The notes beneath the pieces are model-generated. The model made no database searches, was not told where the DNA came from, and saw nothing but the letters and a program-made list of their open reading frames with translations. From NCBI GenBank assembly GCA_036365515.1, contig CM070874.1, positions 247,972,930-248,036,929 of the forward strand: 64,000 nucleotides of DNA, read 5' to 3'. Shown piece after piece: positions 21,305 to 30,921 of the stretch (position 1 is its first letter; the number at the start of each line of letters is the position of its first letter). The stretch is from Torymus aiolomorphi. Taxonomy: Eukaryota > Arthropoda > Insecta > Hymenoptera > Torymidae. A program made the translations under genes and the position numbers.

Positions 21305-23080
21305 TTACCTTTTTAAATGTAACGTTCTTAACAGCTTTTTGTATATATTATTCAAATTTTGTGTATCTTCTATTCTATTGATAGTGTTATGATTTAAATT
21401 AATATGTAACATTTCGGAAATAATTCGTTTCGTGTAATTGTTTTCCCTATCTAAAATTTGGATGTTTTTCCAGTCAACGATGTGTTTCATAGTTCTTTGG
21501 TGTGTTGCTATCACTGATTTGTTATTCTTATCTCTTTCATGTTCTTTAATCCTATTTTTTAACATTCGCTTAGTTTCGCCAATATAAGTCGATGTACAAG
21601 ACATACAATTTATCTTATAGACTACGCCACATGTTTCTGATTTTTCTATTTTATCCTTTCCTAATTTAATTATATTGTTCAATTTTTTGTTGATCAAAGG
21701 TACTGTGCGGATGTTATATTTGTTTAAAATATACGAACATTGTTTATAAAAGGTATTATTATATGGAATGGAGATTGTAGTTAGTGGACGGTTCTCATTA
21801 TTAGTCTTTTTATTGTGATATTTGAGTTTTCGAAGTCTATTTCGTATGTATATGTTTATAAATTCGGAAGGATAATCGTTACATAAGAGAAGTTCTGTAA
21901 TTTTGTGTATATTCGCGTCATGAAAACAAGTATCGGATAAAAGAACTGCTCTATCCACCAGGTTCGCAACGATGTTTATTCTTTGTTGTATGGTGTGGTT
22001 AGAATTATAATTTAACAGTCTCGATGATGCTGTTGTTTTTTGATACCAGTTAGTCAAAATTTGATTGTTTTTTCTCGTAAGACTGAGATCTAAAAAATTT
22101 ATACTATTGTCTATTTCAGATTCGAATGTAAATTTAAGATGAGTATTATACTTGTTAAACACTTGTAGAACTGTATCAACTTGATCGCTTTTTATACATA
22201 AAATTGTGTCGTCTACATATCTAAAGTAAAAGAGCGGAATACAATCGTGTGTAATTTTTAATTCGCGCAAGCAGTCTGTTTCTAAATCTTCCATAACCAT
22301 GTCAGCGAATAATGGTGAGATAGGAGAACCCATAGGTGTGCCAAATATTTGTTTATAAGTTCTATTGTTGAAATTGAAATATGTGTTGTCAAATAAAAAA
22401 CAGACTATCTTCCGAATCTCATGAAAAGGAATTTTGCATTTATTGTGAATATGTGTGTAACGTCTGTCTATGCTTTCTAATACTAAATCGCACGGTATAT
22501 TTGTAAACAGAGAGCAAACGTCCAAAGATAGAAGTACATATGTACTGGGTATTATAATTTTACTGATTTTATCTTTCATCTCGAAACTATTATTAATATG
22601 AGAAAGCGGTTTCGGAATACAATTTTTTAATTCGTTGTAAATGATCTTAGATAAATAATGTGTTGGGCTACCAATAGTTGAAATGATAGGTCTTAGTGGA
22701 ATACCTTCTTTATGGATTTTTGGAAGACCATATGCTCTAGGTAGTAGAGTGTTGGTTTGTGTGAGTTGGTTGTTATGATATTTTATTTGTAAGAAATCGT
22801 TATTGTTTAAATGCGCTAATCGTTTGTGAACATCTGATTGTAACTTTGGCAATGGATTTTTCTTTATTAGTTTGTATGTATTATTATCTTTCAATAAGTC
22901 TATCATTTTACTCAGGTAATCCAACACATTCATACATACGGTTAAATTACCCTTGTCCGCGTGTGTGAAAAATATATTAGAATTATGTTTTAGAAAACTT
23001 TTCGTTCTCGCTAAATCTGTAGAGAAAAGTTTTTCTTGGTGTGCTGTATGTATTACTTTTTTTTTGATTATGTAACATAA
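21305..23080 (-). CDS. Penelope-type reverse transcriptase with GIY-YIG endonuclease
   Basis: From the Met at 22933 there is an open frame of 542 aa, and the frame stays open further upstream to about 23080, including THADKGNLTVCMN, the conserved ADKGN block before the RT of Penelope-like elements. RT landmarks are LPKIHKEGIPLRPI, LLSLDVCSLFTNIP, TPMGSPISPLFADMVME and YFRYVDDTILC (catalytic YVDD). The C-terminus has a GIY-YIG-type endonuclease: GVVYKINCMSCTSTYIGETK followed by RIKEHERD. No stop or frameshift is seen after the truncated start, so this is the best preserved coding sequence in the window and probably a recent insertion. Penelope-like elements use the endonuclease nick to prime reverse transcription. 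Confidence 0.93.
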   Translation of the reverse strand, partial: LCYIIKKKVIHTAHQEKLFSTDLARTKSFLKHNSNIFFTHADKGNLTVCMNVLDYLSKMIDLLKDNNTYKLIKKNPLPKLQSDVHKRLAHLNNNDFLQIKYHNNQLTQTNTLLPRAYGLPKIHKEGIPLRPIISTIGSPTHYLSKIIYNELKNCIPKPLSHINNSFEMKDKISKIIIPSTYVLLSLDVCSLFTNIPCDLVLESIDRRYTHIHNKCKIPFHEIRKIVCFLFDNTYFNFNNRTYKQIFGTPMGSPISPLFADMVMEDLETDCLRELKITHDCIPLFYFRYVDDTILCIKSDQVDTVLQVFNKYNTHLKFTFESEIDNSINFLDLSLTRKNNQILTNWYQKTTASSRLLNYNSNHTIQQRINIVANLVDRAVLLSDTCFHDANIHKITELLLCNDYPSEFINIYIRNRLRKLKYHNKKTNNENRPLTTISIPYNNTFYKQCSYILNKYNIRTVPLINKKLNNIIKLGKDKIEKSETCGVVYKINCMSCTSTYIGETKRMLKNRIKEHERDKNNKSVIATHQRTMKHIVDWKNIQILDRENNYTKRIISEMLHINLNHNTINRIEDTQNLNNIYKKLLRTLHLKR

Positions 23081-23372
23081 CAGTGGTTATTGAGAATTCC
23101 ATGTAAAATTTCCTCCTCTTTCGATCTAGCAGGTCAAAAAAAAATATTAAAAATATAGTTTTTGAGATATGACACGTTTTATGTTTTTTGAGGTTAGAAT
23201 TGAAAAATTTTGAGAAACTAATATCACCATCGGAAAGCTGAGGAAAAAATACATCGAAATCACTTGGGGATTTTTTTTTTTATACATCTTAGCCCTTCAA
23301 ATACAAGCTGAAAATAGCATGATTTCGCGCTCGCATGTCGCGCCTGGAGAGCTGACGTGAAACGCCTCTTAT

Positions 23373-23478
23373 ACTGTTTAGCATAAGGATCACTATTTAA
23401 AACTAAAGTCAATAATTTTAAATGTTCTTGAGTTAAATCTTTATGACTCTTTATTTTCATTTCAATTGCAGTATTGTC

Positions 23479-23481
<3 letters not shown>
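23373..23481 (-). pseudogene. Helitron protein piece between two insertions
   Basis: The minus-strand sequence KIKSHKDLTQEHLKLLTLVL, NSDPYAKQYK reads up to the TTAT junction and would continue at 20743 (HKYLHEITNTEKL). It joins the zinc-binding N-terminal part at 26741 to the Rep region. The apparent residues RFTSALQARH and beyond belong to the TIR element. Confidence 0.6.

Positions 23482-23554
<73 letters not shown>
23482..23554. repeat. (TA)n microsatellite, left of mariner-related element
   Basis: A pure TA run. The matching run at 26508-26567 shows that the element at 23555-26507 inserted into a single TA array. Confidence 0.95.
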
Positions 23555-23556
<2 letters not shown>

Positions 23557-23619
23557 GGGTGTCCCATTTTAAAACCACCAGGCAAATATCTCGAAAACTA
23601 AGGGAGATGGAAAAAAACT

Positions 23620-24350
23620 TTTAATACAAAAGTTGTAGGGTTCAGAGGGGCCCAACTGATCGTGACCTTGGTTATGACCTTGAGGTCAATGACCAAGGTC
23701 ATTTGAAGGTCAAATCGATTTTTTCAAATAGTAACTCCCACTTTTGACCTCGTAAATGGAAAGAGCGGAAAATTTTACGTTCAGATGTGTCCTTGAGTCA
23801 AGGTTATGGTCATGGCCATGGTCATGTTTAAAATCAAAATCAATAAACGCATCAAAGCATTCCCATAATTAGGTATACGAGACAAATTGTTAAATACAAA
23901 AGTTGTAGGGTTCAGAGGGGCCCAACTGATCGTAACCTTGGTTATGACCTTGAGGTCAATGATCAAGGTCATTTGAAGGTCAAATCGATTTTTTTAAATG
24001 GGAACCCCCACTTTTGACCTCGTAAATGGAAAGAGCGGAAAATTTTACGTTTAGATATGTCCTTGAGTCAAGGCCATGGTCATGGTCATGGTCATGTTTA
24101 AAATCAAAATCAATCAACGCATCCAAACATTCCCATAATTACGCATACGAGTGTTAAATACAGAAGTTGTAGTGTTTGGAGGGGCCCAACTGACCTTGAC
24201 CATGAACTTGAGGTCAAGGATGATGTCGTTTGAAGGTTAAATCAATTTTGTTTAACGGCAACCCTCACTTTTAACCTCGTAAATAGAAAAACCGATAAAT
24301 TCTGATATGACCTTGGGTCAAGGTCATGGTCAAAATTATGGTCAGTTTCC
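23620..24350. repeat. about 265-bp subterminal direct repeats, 2-3 copies
   Basis: Units start AATACAAAAGTTGTAGGGTT (about 23617 and 23892, with a diverged third near 24155) and contain GACCTTGAGGTCAATGACCA and GGTCATGGTCATG. One further copy in inverted orientation lies at about 26030-26445. AAGGTCA/TGACCTT motifs recur throughout. Confidence 0.85.
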
Positions 24351-24356
24351 GTGCAG

Positions 24357-24600
24357 TTAAGAGCAAAGTCGGAGATGACCCGGTCACCTAAGGGAAGGTC
24401 GGAGATTACCCGGCCAGTTAAGGCAAGGTCATAGATGACCTAGCCAGTTAAGGCAAGGTTGGAGATGACCCGGCCAGTTAAGGCAAGGTCGGAGATGACC
24501 CGGCCAGTTAAGGCAAGGTCGGAGATGACCCGGTCAGTTAAGGCAAGGTCGGAGATGACCCGGCCAGTTAAGGCAAGGTCGGGGGTGATCAGGCCAGCTA
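24357..24600. repeat. 30-bp minisatellite, about 8 copies
   Basis: The unit is AAGGTCGGAGATGACCCGGC plus CAGTTAAGGC, repeated about eight times with few changes. It has no unique spacers, so it is not a CRISPR array. The short frame repeating SDLALTGRVI is a by-product. Confidence 0.92.
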
Positions 24601-24667
24601 AAAATTCATTGGAAAATTCCACGTTCATGTGTATTTAGTCATAGGATCCAAGTATTTCGGTCACCAT

Positions 24668-25735
24668 TTACTGAAGAAGATGTTCAAAAGTTGCACCATT
24701 TACTTGTTGACAACAATCTATTCTCCTTTTAAAGTTTCTAACAGTATTTAATAATACTTGACGTGGAATACTTAAGCAGATTTGTGTAATCCTTTGAATC
24801 ATGTCATCTCTTGTAGTTGGCCTGTTGCGGTAGACTGTATTTTTTAGGAAGCCCCATAAATAAAAATCTGGAGATGTCATATCTGGAGATCTTGGTGGCC
24901 ATGCTGCGGGACCTCCTCTACCAATCCATCTTCCGTTAAACCTTTCATTAAGAAAATCTCTGACAATTCTGGCATAATGTGGAGGAGCACCATCTTGTTG
25001 TAGCCACATTCTGGCCCTTGCATGGAGATCAACGTTTTCTAGAAAGAGTGGCAGCTTGTCTCTCAGCAACTGTAAATAAGTATGTTGATTTATGTGACCT
25101 TCAAAAAAATAAGGTCCAATCAGATATCCGTTAATAATACCACACCATACCGTTACATTCCAGCGATGCTGATGATCAACTTCTCGCATCTAATGAGGAT
25201 TAACAGGAGACCAGTAGTGGCAATTATGGTGATTCAACATACCAGTACTCTGAAATGTATCCTCGTCGCTGAAAAGAACATTGTTAAAGAAATTTTCATC
25301 ATCAGTAATTTGTTGTGTTGCCCATTGGCAAAATGTTATTCTCCGTCGATAATCTTCCACAGTTAAAGCTTGATTTAGAGTAATGTGGTAAGGATGGTAA
25401 CGCGCATATCGTAAATATCTACTGGCCGTAGATCTTGGAATACCCATTGTTAACTCGATTTCGCGTAAACTGACATGAACATTTAAATGTACCATGGCTA
25501 GAACAGCAAGAAAGCGAGGATTATTTTCATAATCGTGTTCATTCAGTGTCCTCCTTCTTCGAACGAAGTTTCCTTGTCGACCGCGCAGTTCAATGTCACG
25601 TATTACCGTATGATCAGGATGTTGTCGTTGAGGGAACCGAGCACGATACAATCTGCTTGCCTCTCGATAGTTTCGTCGACATTCTCCTAAAATAAGAAGA
25701 ATGTCAACTATTTCATTAGCAGAATAGTCAGGCAT
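24668..25735 (-). pseudogene. mariner-related transposase, one in-frame stop
   Basis: The N-terminal part (25735-25190) has a helix-turn-helix region resembling the DUF4817 type of insect transposases (SANEIVDILLILGECRRNYR, ASRLYRARFP), then IPRSTASRYLRYARYHPYHI and VLFSDEDTFQSTG (first catalytic Asp). After one TAG just upstream of 25189 the same frame continues with VVCGII-type residues (VTVWCGIINGYLIGPYFFEG), WLQQDGAPPHYA (second Asp) and SPDMTSPDFYLWGFLKN (third Asp), ending EHLLQ. The total is about 355 codons, a normal size for mariner-group transposases. A single nonsense codon is the only obvious lesion, so the copy is young. Confidence 0.92.
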
Positions 25736-26505
25736 TCTTTTTTAGTTGTAAATGCAATTATTTATCAAAACACACCACAAAAGACATAATATGTTATTAT
25801 ACTATACAATATTTTAAAACGAAAAAGTTTAATTTTCTGTGCCAATATAAGTGTACTCAATTTGAAAACAATTTGATGTAAACAGTAATAATTATTGACT
25901 ATTACCGATCAATGCTGAATACTACCGGTCACTATTGGATACAGGTGGTCAACACTTATTAACTTTTGTTATTATTTGATATAAGTGGTTAACCCTGGTA
26001 AATATTGATAATAGTAAAAATAGTAAAATTTTCCGCTCTTTCCATTTACGAGGTCAAAAATAGGGGTTCCCATTTGAAAAAATCGATTTGACCTTCAAAT
26101 GACCTTGATCATTGACCTCAAGGTCATAACCAAGGTCACGATCAGTTGGGCCGCTCCAAACCCTACAACTTCTGTATTTAACACTCGTATGCGTAATTAT
26201 GGGAATGTTTGGATGCGTTGATTGATTTTGATTTTAAACATGACCATGACCATGACCGCCGGCCTTGACTCAAGGACATATCTGAACGTAAAATTTTCCG
26301 CTCTTTCCATTTACGAGGTCAAAAATGGGGGTTCCCATTTGAAAAAATCGATTTGACCTTCAAATGACCTTGATCATTGACCTCAAGGTCATAACCAAGG
26401 TGACGGTCAGTTGGGCCCCTCTGAACCCTACAACTTTTGTATTAAAAGTTTTTTTCCATCTCCCTTAGTTTTCGAGATATTTGCCTGGTTTAAAATGGGA
26501 CACCC

Positions 26506-26507
<2 letters not shown>

Positions 26508-26567
<60 letters not shown>
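26508..26567. repeat. (TA)n microsatellite, right of mariner-related element
   Basis: A pure TA run continuing the array interrupted at 23554. Confidence 0.95.
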
Positions 26568-26569
<2 letters not shown>

Positions 26570-26570
<1 letters not shown>

Positions 26571-26741
26571 ATAATATCTGATTAAAGTTCGAAAATTATT
26601 GTCATATAATAATAAATTCTTTATTGTTTTATTATATATACTTAGCGGAGACAAAATTATTTTACCCTTACTACAACAAATTGATTTATGATTTTCTTCT
26701 TTCCAATATACTGCCGAACAAAATTTACAAACATAACTCAT
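26570..26741 (-). pseudogene. Helitron N-terminal zinc-binding region
   Basis: From the Met at 26741 the minus strand encodes YVCKFCSAVYWKEENHKSIC, CSKGKIILSPL, the C..C...H..CC pattern at the N-terminus of many Helitron proteins. It then reads NFRTLIRYYNN before entering the TA array. The start appears correct because no similar residues precede it. Confidence 0.7.
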
Positions 26742-27568
26742 ATTACCAAAATATGATTCATACTCTAAATTTTTTTTTTACTACATTTCTGTTTATTTAC
26801 TTTTAACATAGAAAAGGATGATGACGCGAGATGTTCGAGGACGAGCTCGGCAATGCCTCTCCTACACTATATGTATATAAGAGAAAGAGAGAGAAGATAG
26901 AGAGAGGGGGAGACAAAGAACTAACGAAGGCACTCATTCCGTCTGTCGCCGTTTTCTCATGCTCTGTTTGCAGTTGCTGCACTTTTCTTTGGAAAGAAAA
27001 AATACGGACAGCGTTTGACGTGTAATTGAACTGTCAAATGAATGCGCATACGCCGCGCTGCGCTCGCGTGAGTTTGGCGCTATCCTTGATTTGAATAATT
27101 AAGAAGTTTCCTTTCAAAAAGTTGCTCTGTAATTAATTGGTCTCGTTAATTGCGGAGAAAAGGCGGGCATTATAATAAATGCGCGAACGTGCGTCTTGCG
27201 CTGATGGCAGGAGGGTGGCATAGTTTGTTTTCAGAAAGCAGCCTGTTATTTGTGTATCGAGGTGAAGAACTGACAACGGAGCGATGCAAAAGTTGTCGAC
27301 AGAAGTGTTTTCTGCATCACAGAGAGTTGTCATTAGAGGGACAATGCGGAGGGACAATGTGGAGGGACGCGGAGGGACGCGGAGGGACATGCGGAGGGAC
27401 AATGCAGACCCCAAATAACACAAAAAAACAGTGAATTTTACGTTATTTTGTGGAGGGCACTTTGCGGAGGGTCGCGGAGGGACACGGTGGGACGCAGAGG
27501 GACGCGGAGGGACGCGGAGGGTTAACGACTCAATTCAGCTTACAACTATATAGTATAGTAAGATATAT
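26742..27568. other. non-coding interval with GGAGGGAC array
   Basis: No gene is supported. It has a GA-rich tract at 26879-26915 and two arrays of GGAGGGACGC/GGAGGGACAATGC units at about 27337-27402 and 27460-27522. The overlapping ORFs on both strands arise from these repeats. Confidence 0.6.
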
Positions 27569-29840
27569 GGGTGATTTTATGTCAACCGTGAGGACTGAAA
27601 TTTTAAATCTCCTGAAACCTGGTTTAATATTTTCAAAATAACAAAAAAAAAACACAGAAACCAATTTTTCGCTTCATATATGCAAATGTTCAAAAGTTAT
27701 TCTAACCTAAAAATTTCGAAATTTCGATTTTTTTCATAAAAAGGACATTTTCATGATTTTTTAACTGAAAAATTTGAATTTTTTTGTATAGCACATTGTA
27801 TGGGAAAAAGTTTACAAATTTGGTGCAGAATCAGTATGAATTTTTGTGCATGTGTTGTCAATATTCTTGACATTTGGAGTTGATAGTGTATCTTTGAAAG
27901 TCTGAATCTCAGAGACGGTCATCTCAAAAAATTTGTGTACATGCTTAAAATTTTATTTTTTTAGTACCTTTTAATCCTTTTTTTGAAAACTATGGGCCCT
28001 ATAAACTTGAAAATATGGTGAATGATCAAAGTACTGGAAAAATTCAAAAAAACATAAATAACTGTCATATGCTGTTCTATCAAAGTTAATTCATACAAAT
28101 AATTGTATCCGCATGATCTATGAGATGTTCATATTTCACTCAACTTTTTTAAAAGAAATATTTATATTTATGAATAAGAAATATTCCCATTTAAGTTGAC
28201 AGCTTACAGTAACAGAAAATTAATTAAATTACAATATAAAGCATATCTGTAAAATTGACTCTGGGGCTCGTCAAAACTTTCTTGCTAAATTTTGTTGCTT
28301 CAACTTTTTCTACCGGCTGTAATATTTTAAATTTTTTCACATAAAATATATCTATATTGTATAAGGATAGTAACTAAATTAATTGGTCAATAACCTCACA
28401 CCTTAAAGATAGATAACAAATTATTTTCCTTATTTTATATTGCAGTGCCAAATGGGTTTCATAACATACTTTCTTTAAAACAAATGGTAAAAGTATAATA
28501 CATTTTTTTTATATTTCGAATGTAACAATTCATTTTTAAAAATATTAATTACTGTCATTAAATCTTTAATTAATTTCAATAATAAAATTGGATGTAACTC
28601 ATTACGCGCACATCTTTCATAAGAAATATTTTTCCAGCTACACTCACTTTATTTCATATTTATAATGTAATCTATACAACACATATTCTATGAATAAAAA
28701 TGCTGAGAATATATCTTTACAATAAGAAAGCTGTAGTTTTAGTTAATTATACAAGCTGACCCGTTAACCACAGCCAACTATCAAATTTTCCCATAACTTA
28801 CTGCCATAAACTTTTTTTATTAATAAAATAGTTTTCTCTGTCAATTTAGAATATCCCATTCACTTACTGTAGGTACAAAAATTTTCTGATTTTATAAATT
28901 TAGCTATTCTTAAATATAAATACCTGTATATAACATTACATCTATTATTTATTTGTCTAGATTACTTGATTATTTAGCGTTGACATTTCCTTGAAAATAA
29001 TTATGTTCCCTGGTGAGGTAATATTTCCTTTTCATCAGCAATGTTTATTTGCTGATGAACTTAGAATATCCTATAAAAAAATTTCAAACAAAGTATCATT
29101 TTCTCAATAATAAAAATACTTATTTTACTTAAGAATGTTATTATACTTATCTAAAGCAAGCAGATTATGTGAATAGTAACAGAATGCTACTTTATTTCTA
29201 TTTTATTGAAAATATTTATTTGCAAACGACAACATTTTCTGCTACCCTGGTGTAAATATCCACAATAATATTCAAGTGCCACGCGCTTAGCTTATATCTC
29301 TATGGATATTGGAAATGGGGCATAAGGGTCTGGTAAAGATAACGGAATATCTTAAACTTTTAAGAATATGGAATAATCATCAGGAATAAAGGCTTCTATA
29401 GTTAAGTCCCGTTACACAAGAATCATATTGTTTTACAAAGTCTATTTATTTAAAAAGTCTTCTTAGTTTAAAAGTTTTTACTTCTCTGGGGCTTGATTTT
29501 CTAAGCTTACGTCTGTTGACACCTACGGTTTTCCTTCTAAAGAAGCTCTGATTGGTCTAAATCTCTTGTCTGGCATGTATCGCAGCCAGATAGAGTTAGA
29601 GAATCAAGTCTTTGGTTTAAATATATACAAATTGGGTCCATATGATTACTTGTACAATCGATGTATATGTTGTATGCAGATTGCAAAAAGGATTAACATT
29701 AATACCTGACAGCCAATTACAATTGGCGAACTGTGATTAGATAAGGTAATAGACGTCAGTCTCTGGCCTATATAATTATACCTTATTTTACGTATAATAC
29801 ACATGGATTATATACGTGTATAATTCTTACGCCGAGTATA
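27569..29840. repeat. left arm of 10-kb foldback
   Basis: This AT-rich, non-coding arm of about 2.27 kb pairs with 34798-37640. Shared landmarks include TTTGTATAGCACATTGTATG near the outer end, CACGCGCTTAGCTTATATCT in the middle and TATACACGTGTATAATTC-like sequence at the inner end. No gene is seen in it. Confidence 0.9.
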
Positions 29841-30179
29841 ATTCTTAAGGTAGTTGTGTCAAAAAACGAGTTTCTTAGGAACCTTTTGGAACTTCGAGTA
29901 CACGTTCGTCTTGCCGATGCCCATGCGTGTGCGAAATTTCCAAGAGATGACACGTGCCGATTTTGAGATATTCATTATCAAAGTTGGTCATTTTAACATG
30001 GGAAGCAGAGAAACAACCACCGGAAAAACAGCATTTAAATTCATTGTTGGAAAACGTTTCTTAACATCATAACAAAAAACTAACCTATTATTTATCATTA
30101 TGGTTAAAAGCTTGTCACCAAAATTGAGAGATATGACACGTATAGTTTTTGAGAAAAGCTATTTTAAAGGTCGTATTCG

Positions 30180-30330
30180 CGATCGCATGTTAGTGCGCCA
30201 TCTGTAAATACCGTGCTGTCGGCCCATAAGAACTATTCCCTCTCGCTCAGTTCTTAAAACCACCGCACGGTATTTTATAGATGGCGTGCTAAAATGTGCG
30301 GTGGCGAATAAGTATGGAATATTTGAGCTA
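30180..30330. repeat. short imperfect palindrome inside the foldback
   Basis: GTGCGCCATCTGTAAATACCG TGC and GCACGGTATTTTATAGATGG CGTGC face each other around CGCTCAGTTC. The segment 29850-30180 before it shows no gene, although a short ORF runs through it. Confidence 0.6.
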
Positions 30331-30467
30331 AGACAGATTCGAGAGAGGAAAACATTCCAAAAAATGCGTTTTTCAAGTAACTGTATGTTTGCGTATTATT
30401 CATAGGCATATAGTGTGCTCACATTCTTCTACACACATATGTGCTACTCTGATTTTGTTAGACTATA

Positions 30468-30723
30468 ACGGCCCTTCCTCAATGGGTGTGACATCGGACA
30501 GGTTACATGTCCGATGTTTCTCGAAAAAAATTTCATTGTCCGATATCTACGCAATTCATAATCAATGGTAGAAAAAGAAAAGATTAAAGGTCTACCGTAG
30601 GTTTTTAGTCAATCTTTTTCTACCTTTGATTATGAATTGCGTAGATATCGGACAACGAAATTTTTTTCGAGAGACATCGGACATGTAACCTGTCCGATGT
30701 CACACGCATTGAGGAAGGGCCGT
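30468..30723. repeat. 256-bp palindromic MITE-like element
   Basis: Arms of about 120 bp, outer ACGGCCCTTCCTCAATG / CATTGAGGAAGGGCCGT and inner GCGTAGATATCGGACAA, surround a centre rich in AAAAAGATT. Each arm holds its own small palindrome, ACATCGGACAGGTTACATGT. Confidence 0.85.
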
Positions 30724-30921
30724 GATATGCATTAACTATTGTAGTGAGCACCCTGCGTCATTGTATACCGTACCCTAAGGATACAACTACTTTAATCAGC
30801 CAACTTCACGTTTGTTTATACATGTGGGCGGTTAAAAATTAAAAAAAAATGTAGAGTTTAGTCTGTATATAATCTGTACATAAAGTAATAAAAAAAGAGC
30901 AGAGCATAAAAACAATAAAAC

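Larger units (their letters stand above)
21030..23090 (-). mobile_element. Penelope-like retroelement, 5'-truncated
   Basis: It comprises a minus-strand RT-endonuclease ORF (21305 to about 23080) and a 3' region ending near 21030 with a hammerhead-like motif. Its 5' side ends abruptly at about 23090 within the TIR element, so the protein N-terminus is missing. It must be younger than the host TIR element and the Helitron. Confidence 0.85.
20748..23368. mobile_element. TIR element carrying a Penelope-like element
   Basis: The ends GAGGCGTTTCACGTCAGCTC are inverted, with the 4-bp duplication TTAT on each side (20744-20747 and 23369-23372). The terminal repeats match for about 200-240 bp (20748-20985 with 23130-23368). 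The interior is occupied by a Penelope-like element in the minus orientation. No transposase of its own is present. The insertion splits the Helitron gene between 23373 and 20743. The termini resemble those of the foldback at 14525-16356. Confidence 0.85.
23555..26507 (-). mobile_element. mariner-related transposon with repeat-rich left side
   Basis: The TIRs begin CCGGGTGTCCCATTTTAAAA / TTTAAAATGGGACACCCGG, bounded by TA. The inverted similarity continues inward over several hundred bases (AACTAAGGGAGATGG, TTGACCTCGTAAATGGAAAG). The left side carries two to three direct copies of a roughly 265-bp unit and a 30-bp minisatellite. The transposase (24668-25735, minus) is nearly intact. It is related to the element at 10973-13743 by protein and overall design. 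Confidence 0.9.
13836..26741 (-). mobile_element. Helitron, minus strand, split by at least five insertions
   Basis: Rep and Pif1-type helicase coding pieces lie in order on the minus strand from 26741 down to 14452. The 3' terminus is inferred at 13836, where the minus strand reads a GC-rich hairpin region and then CCCCCCTAG|T, matching the Helitron rule of CTRR followed by T. The 5' terminus (TC) could not be placed; it should be beyond 26741. The coding region is interrupted by insertions at 14525-16356, about 16765-16956, 18687-19463, 20748-23368 and 23555-26507. Without them the element would be about 5 kb or slightly more. It is inactive. Confidence 0.8.

Noticed and set aside
24357..24600. 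Regular 30-bp repeats resembling a CRISPR array
   Set aside because: The units are directly contiguous with no unique spacers, and they lie within a eukaryotic transposon.
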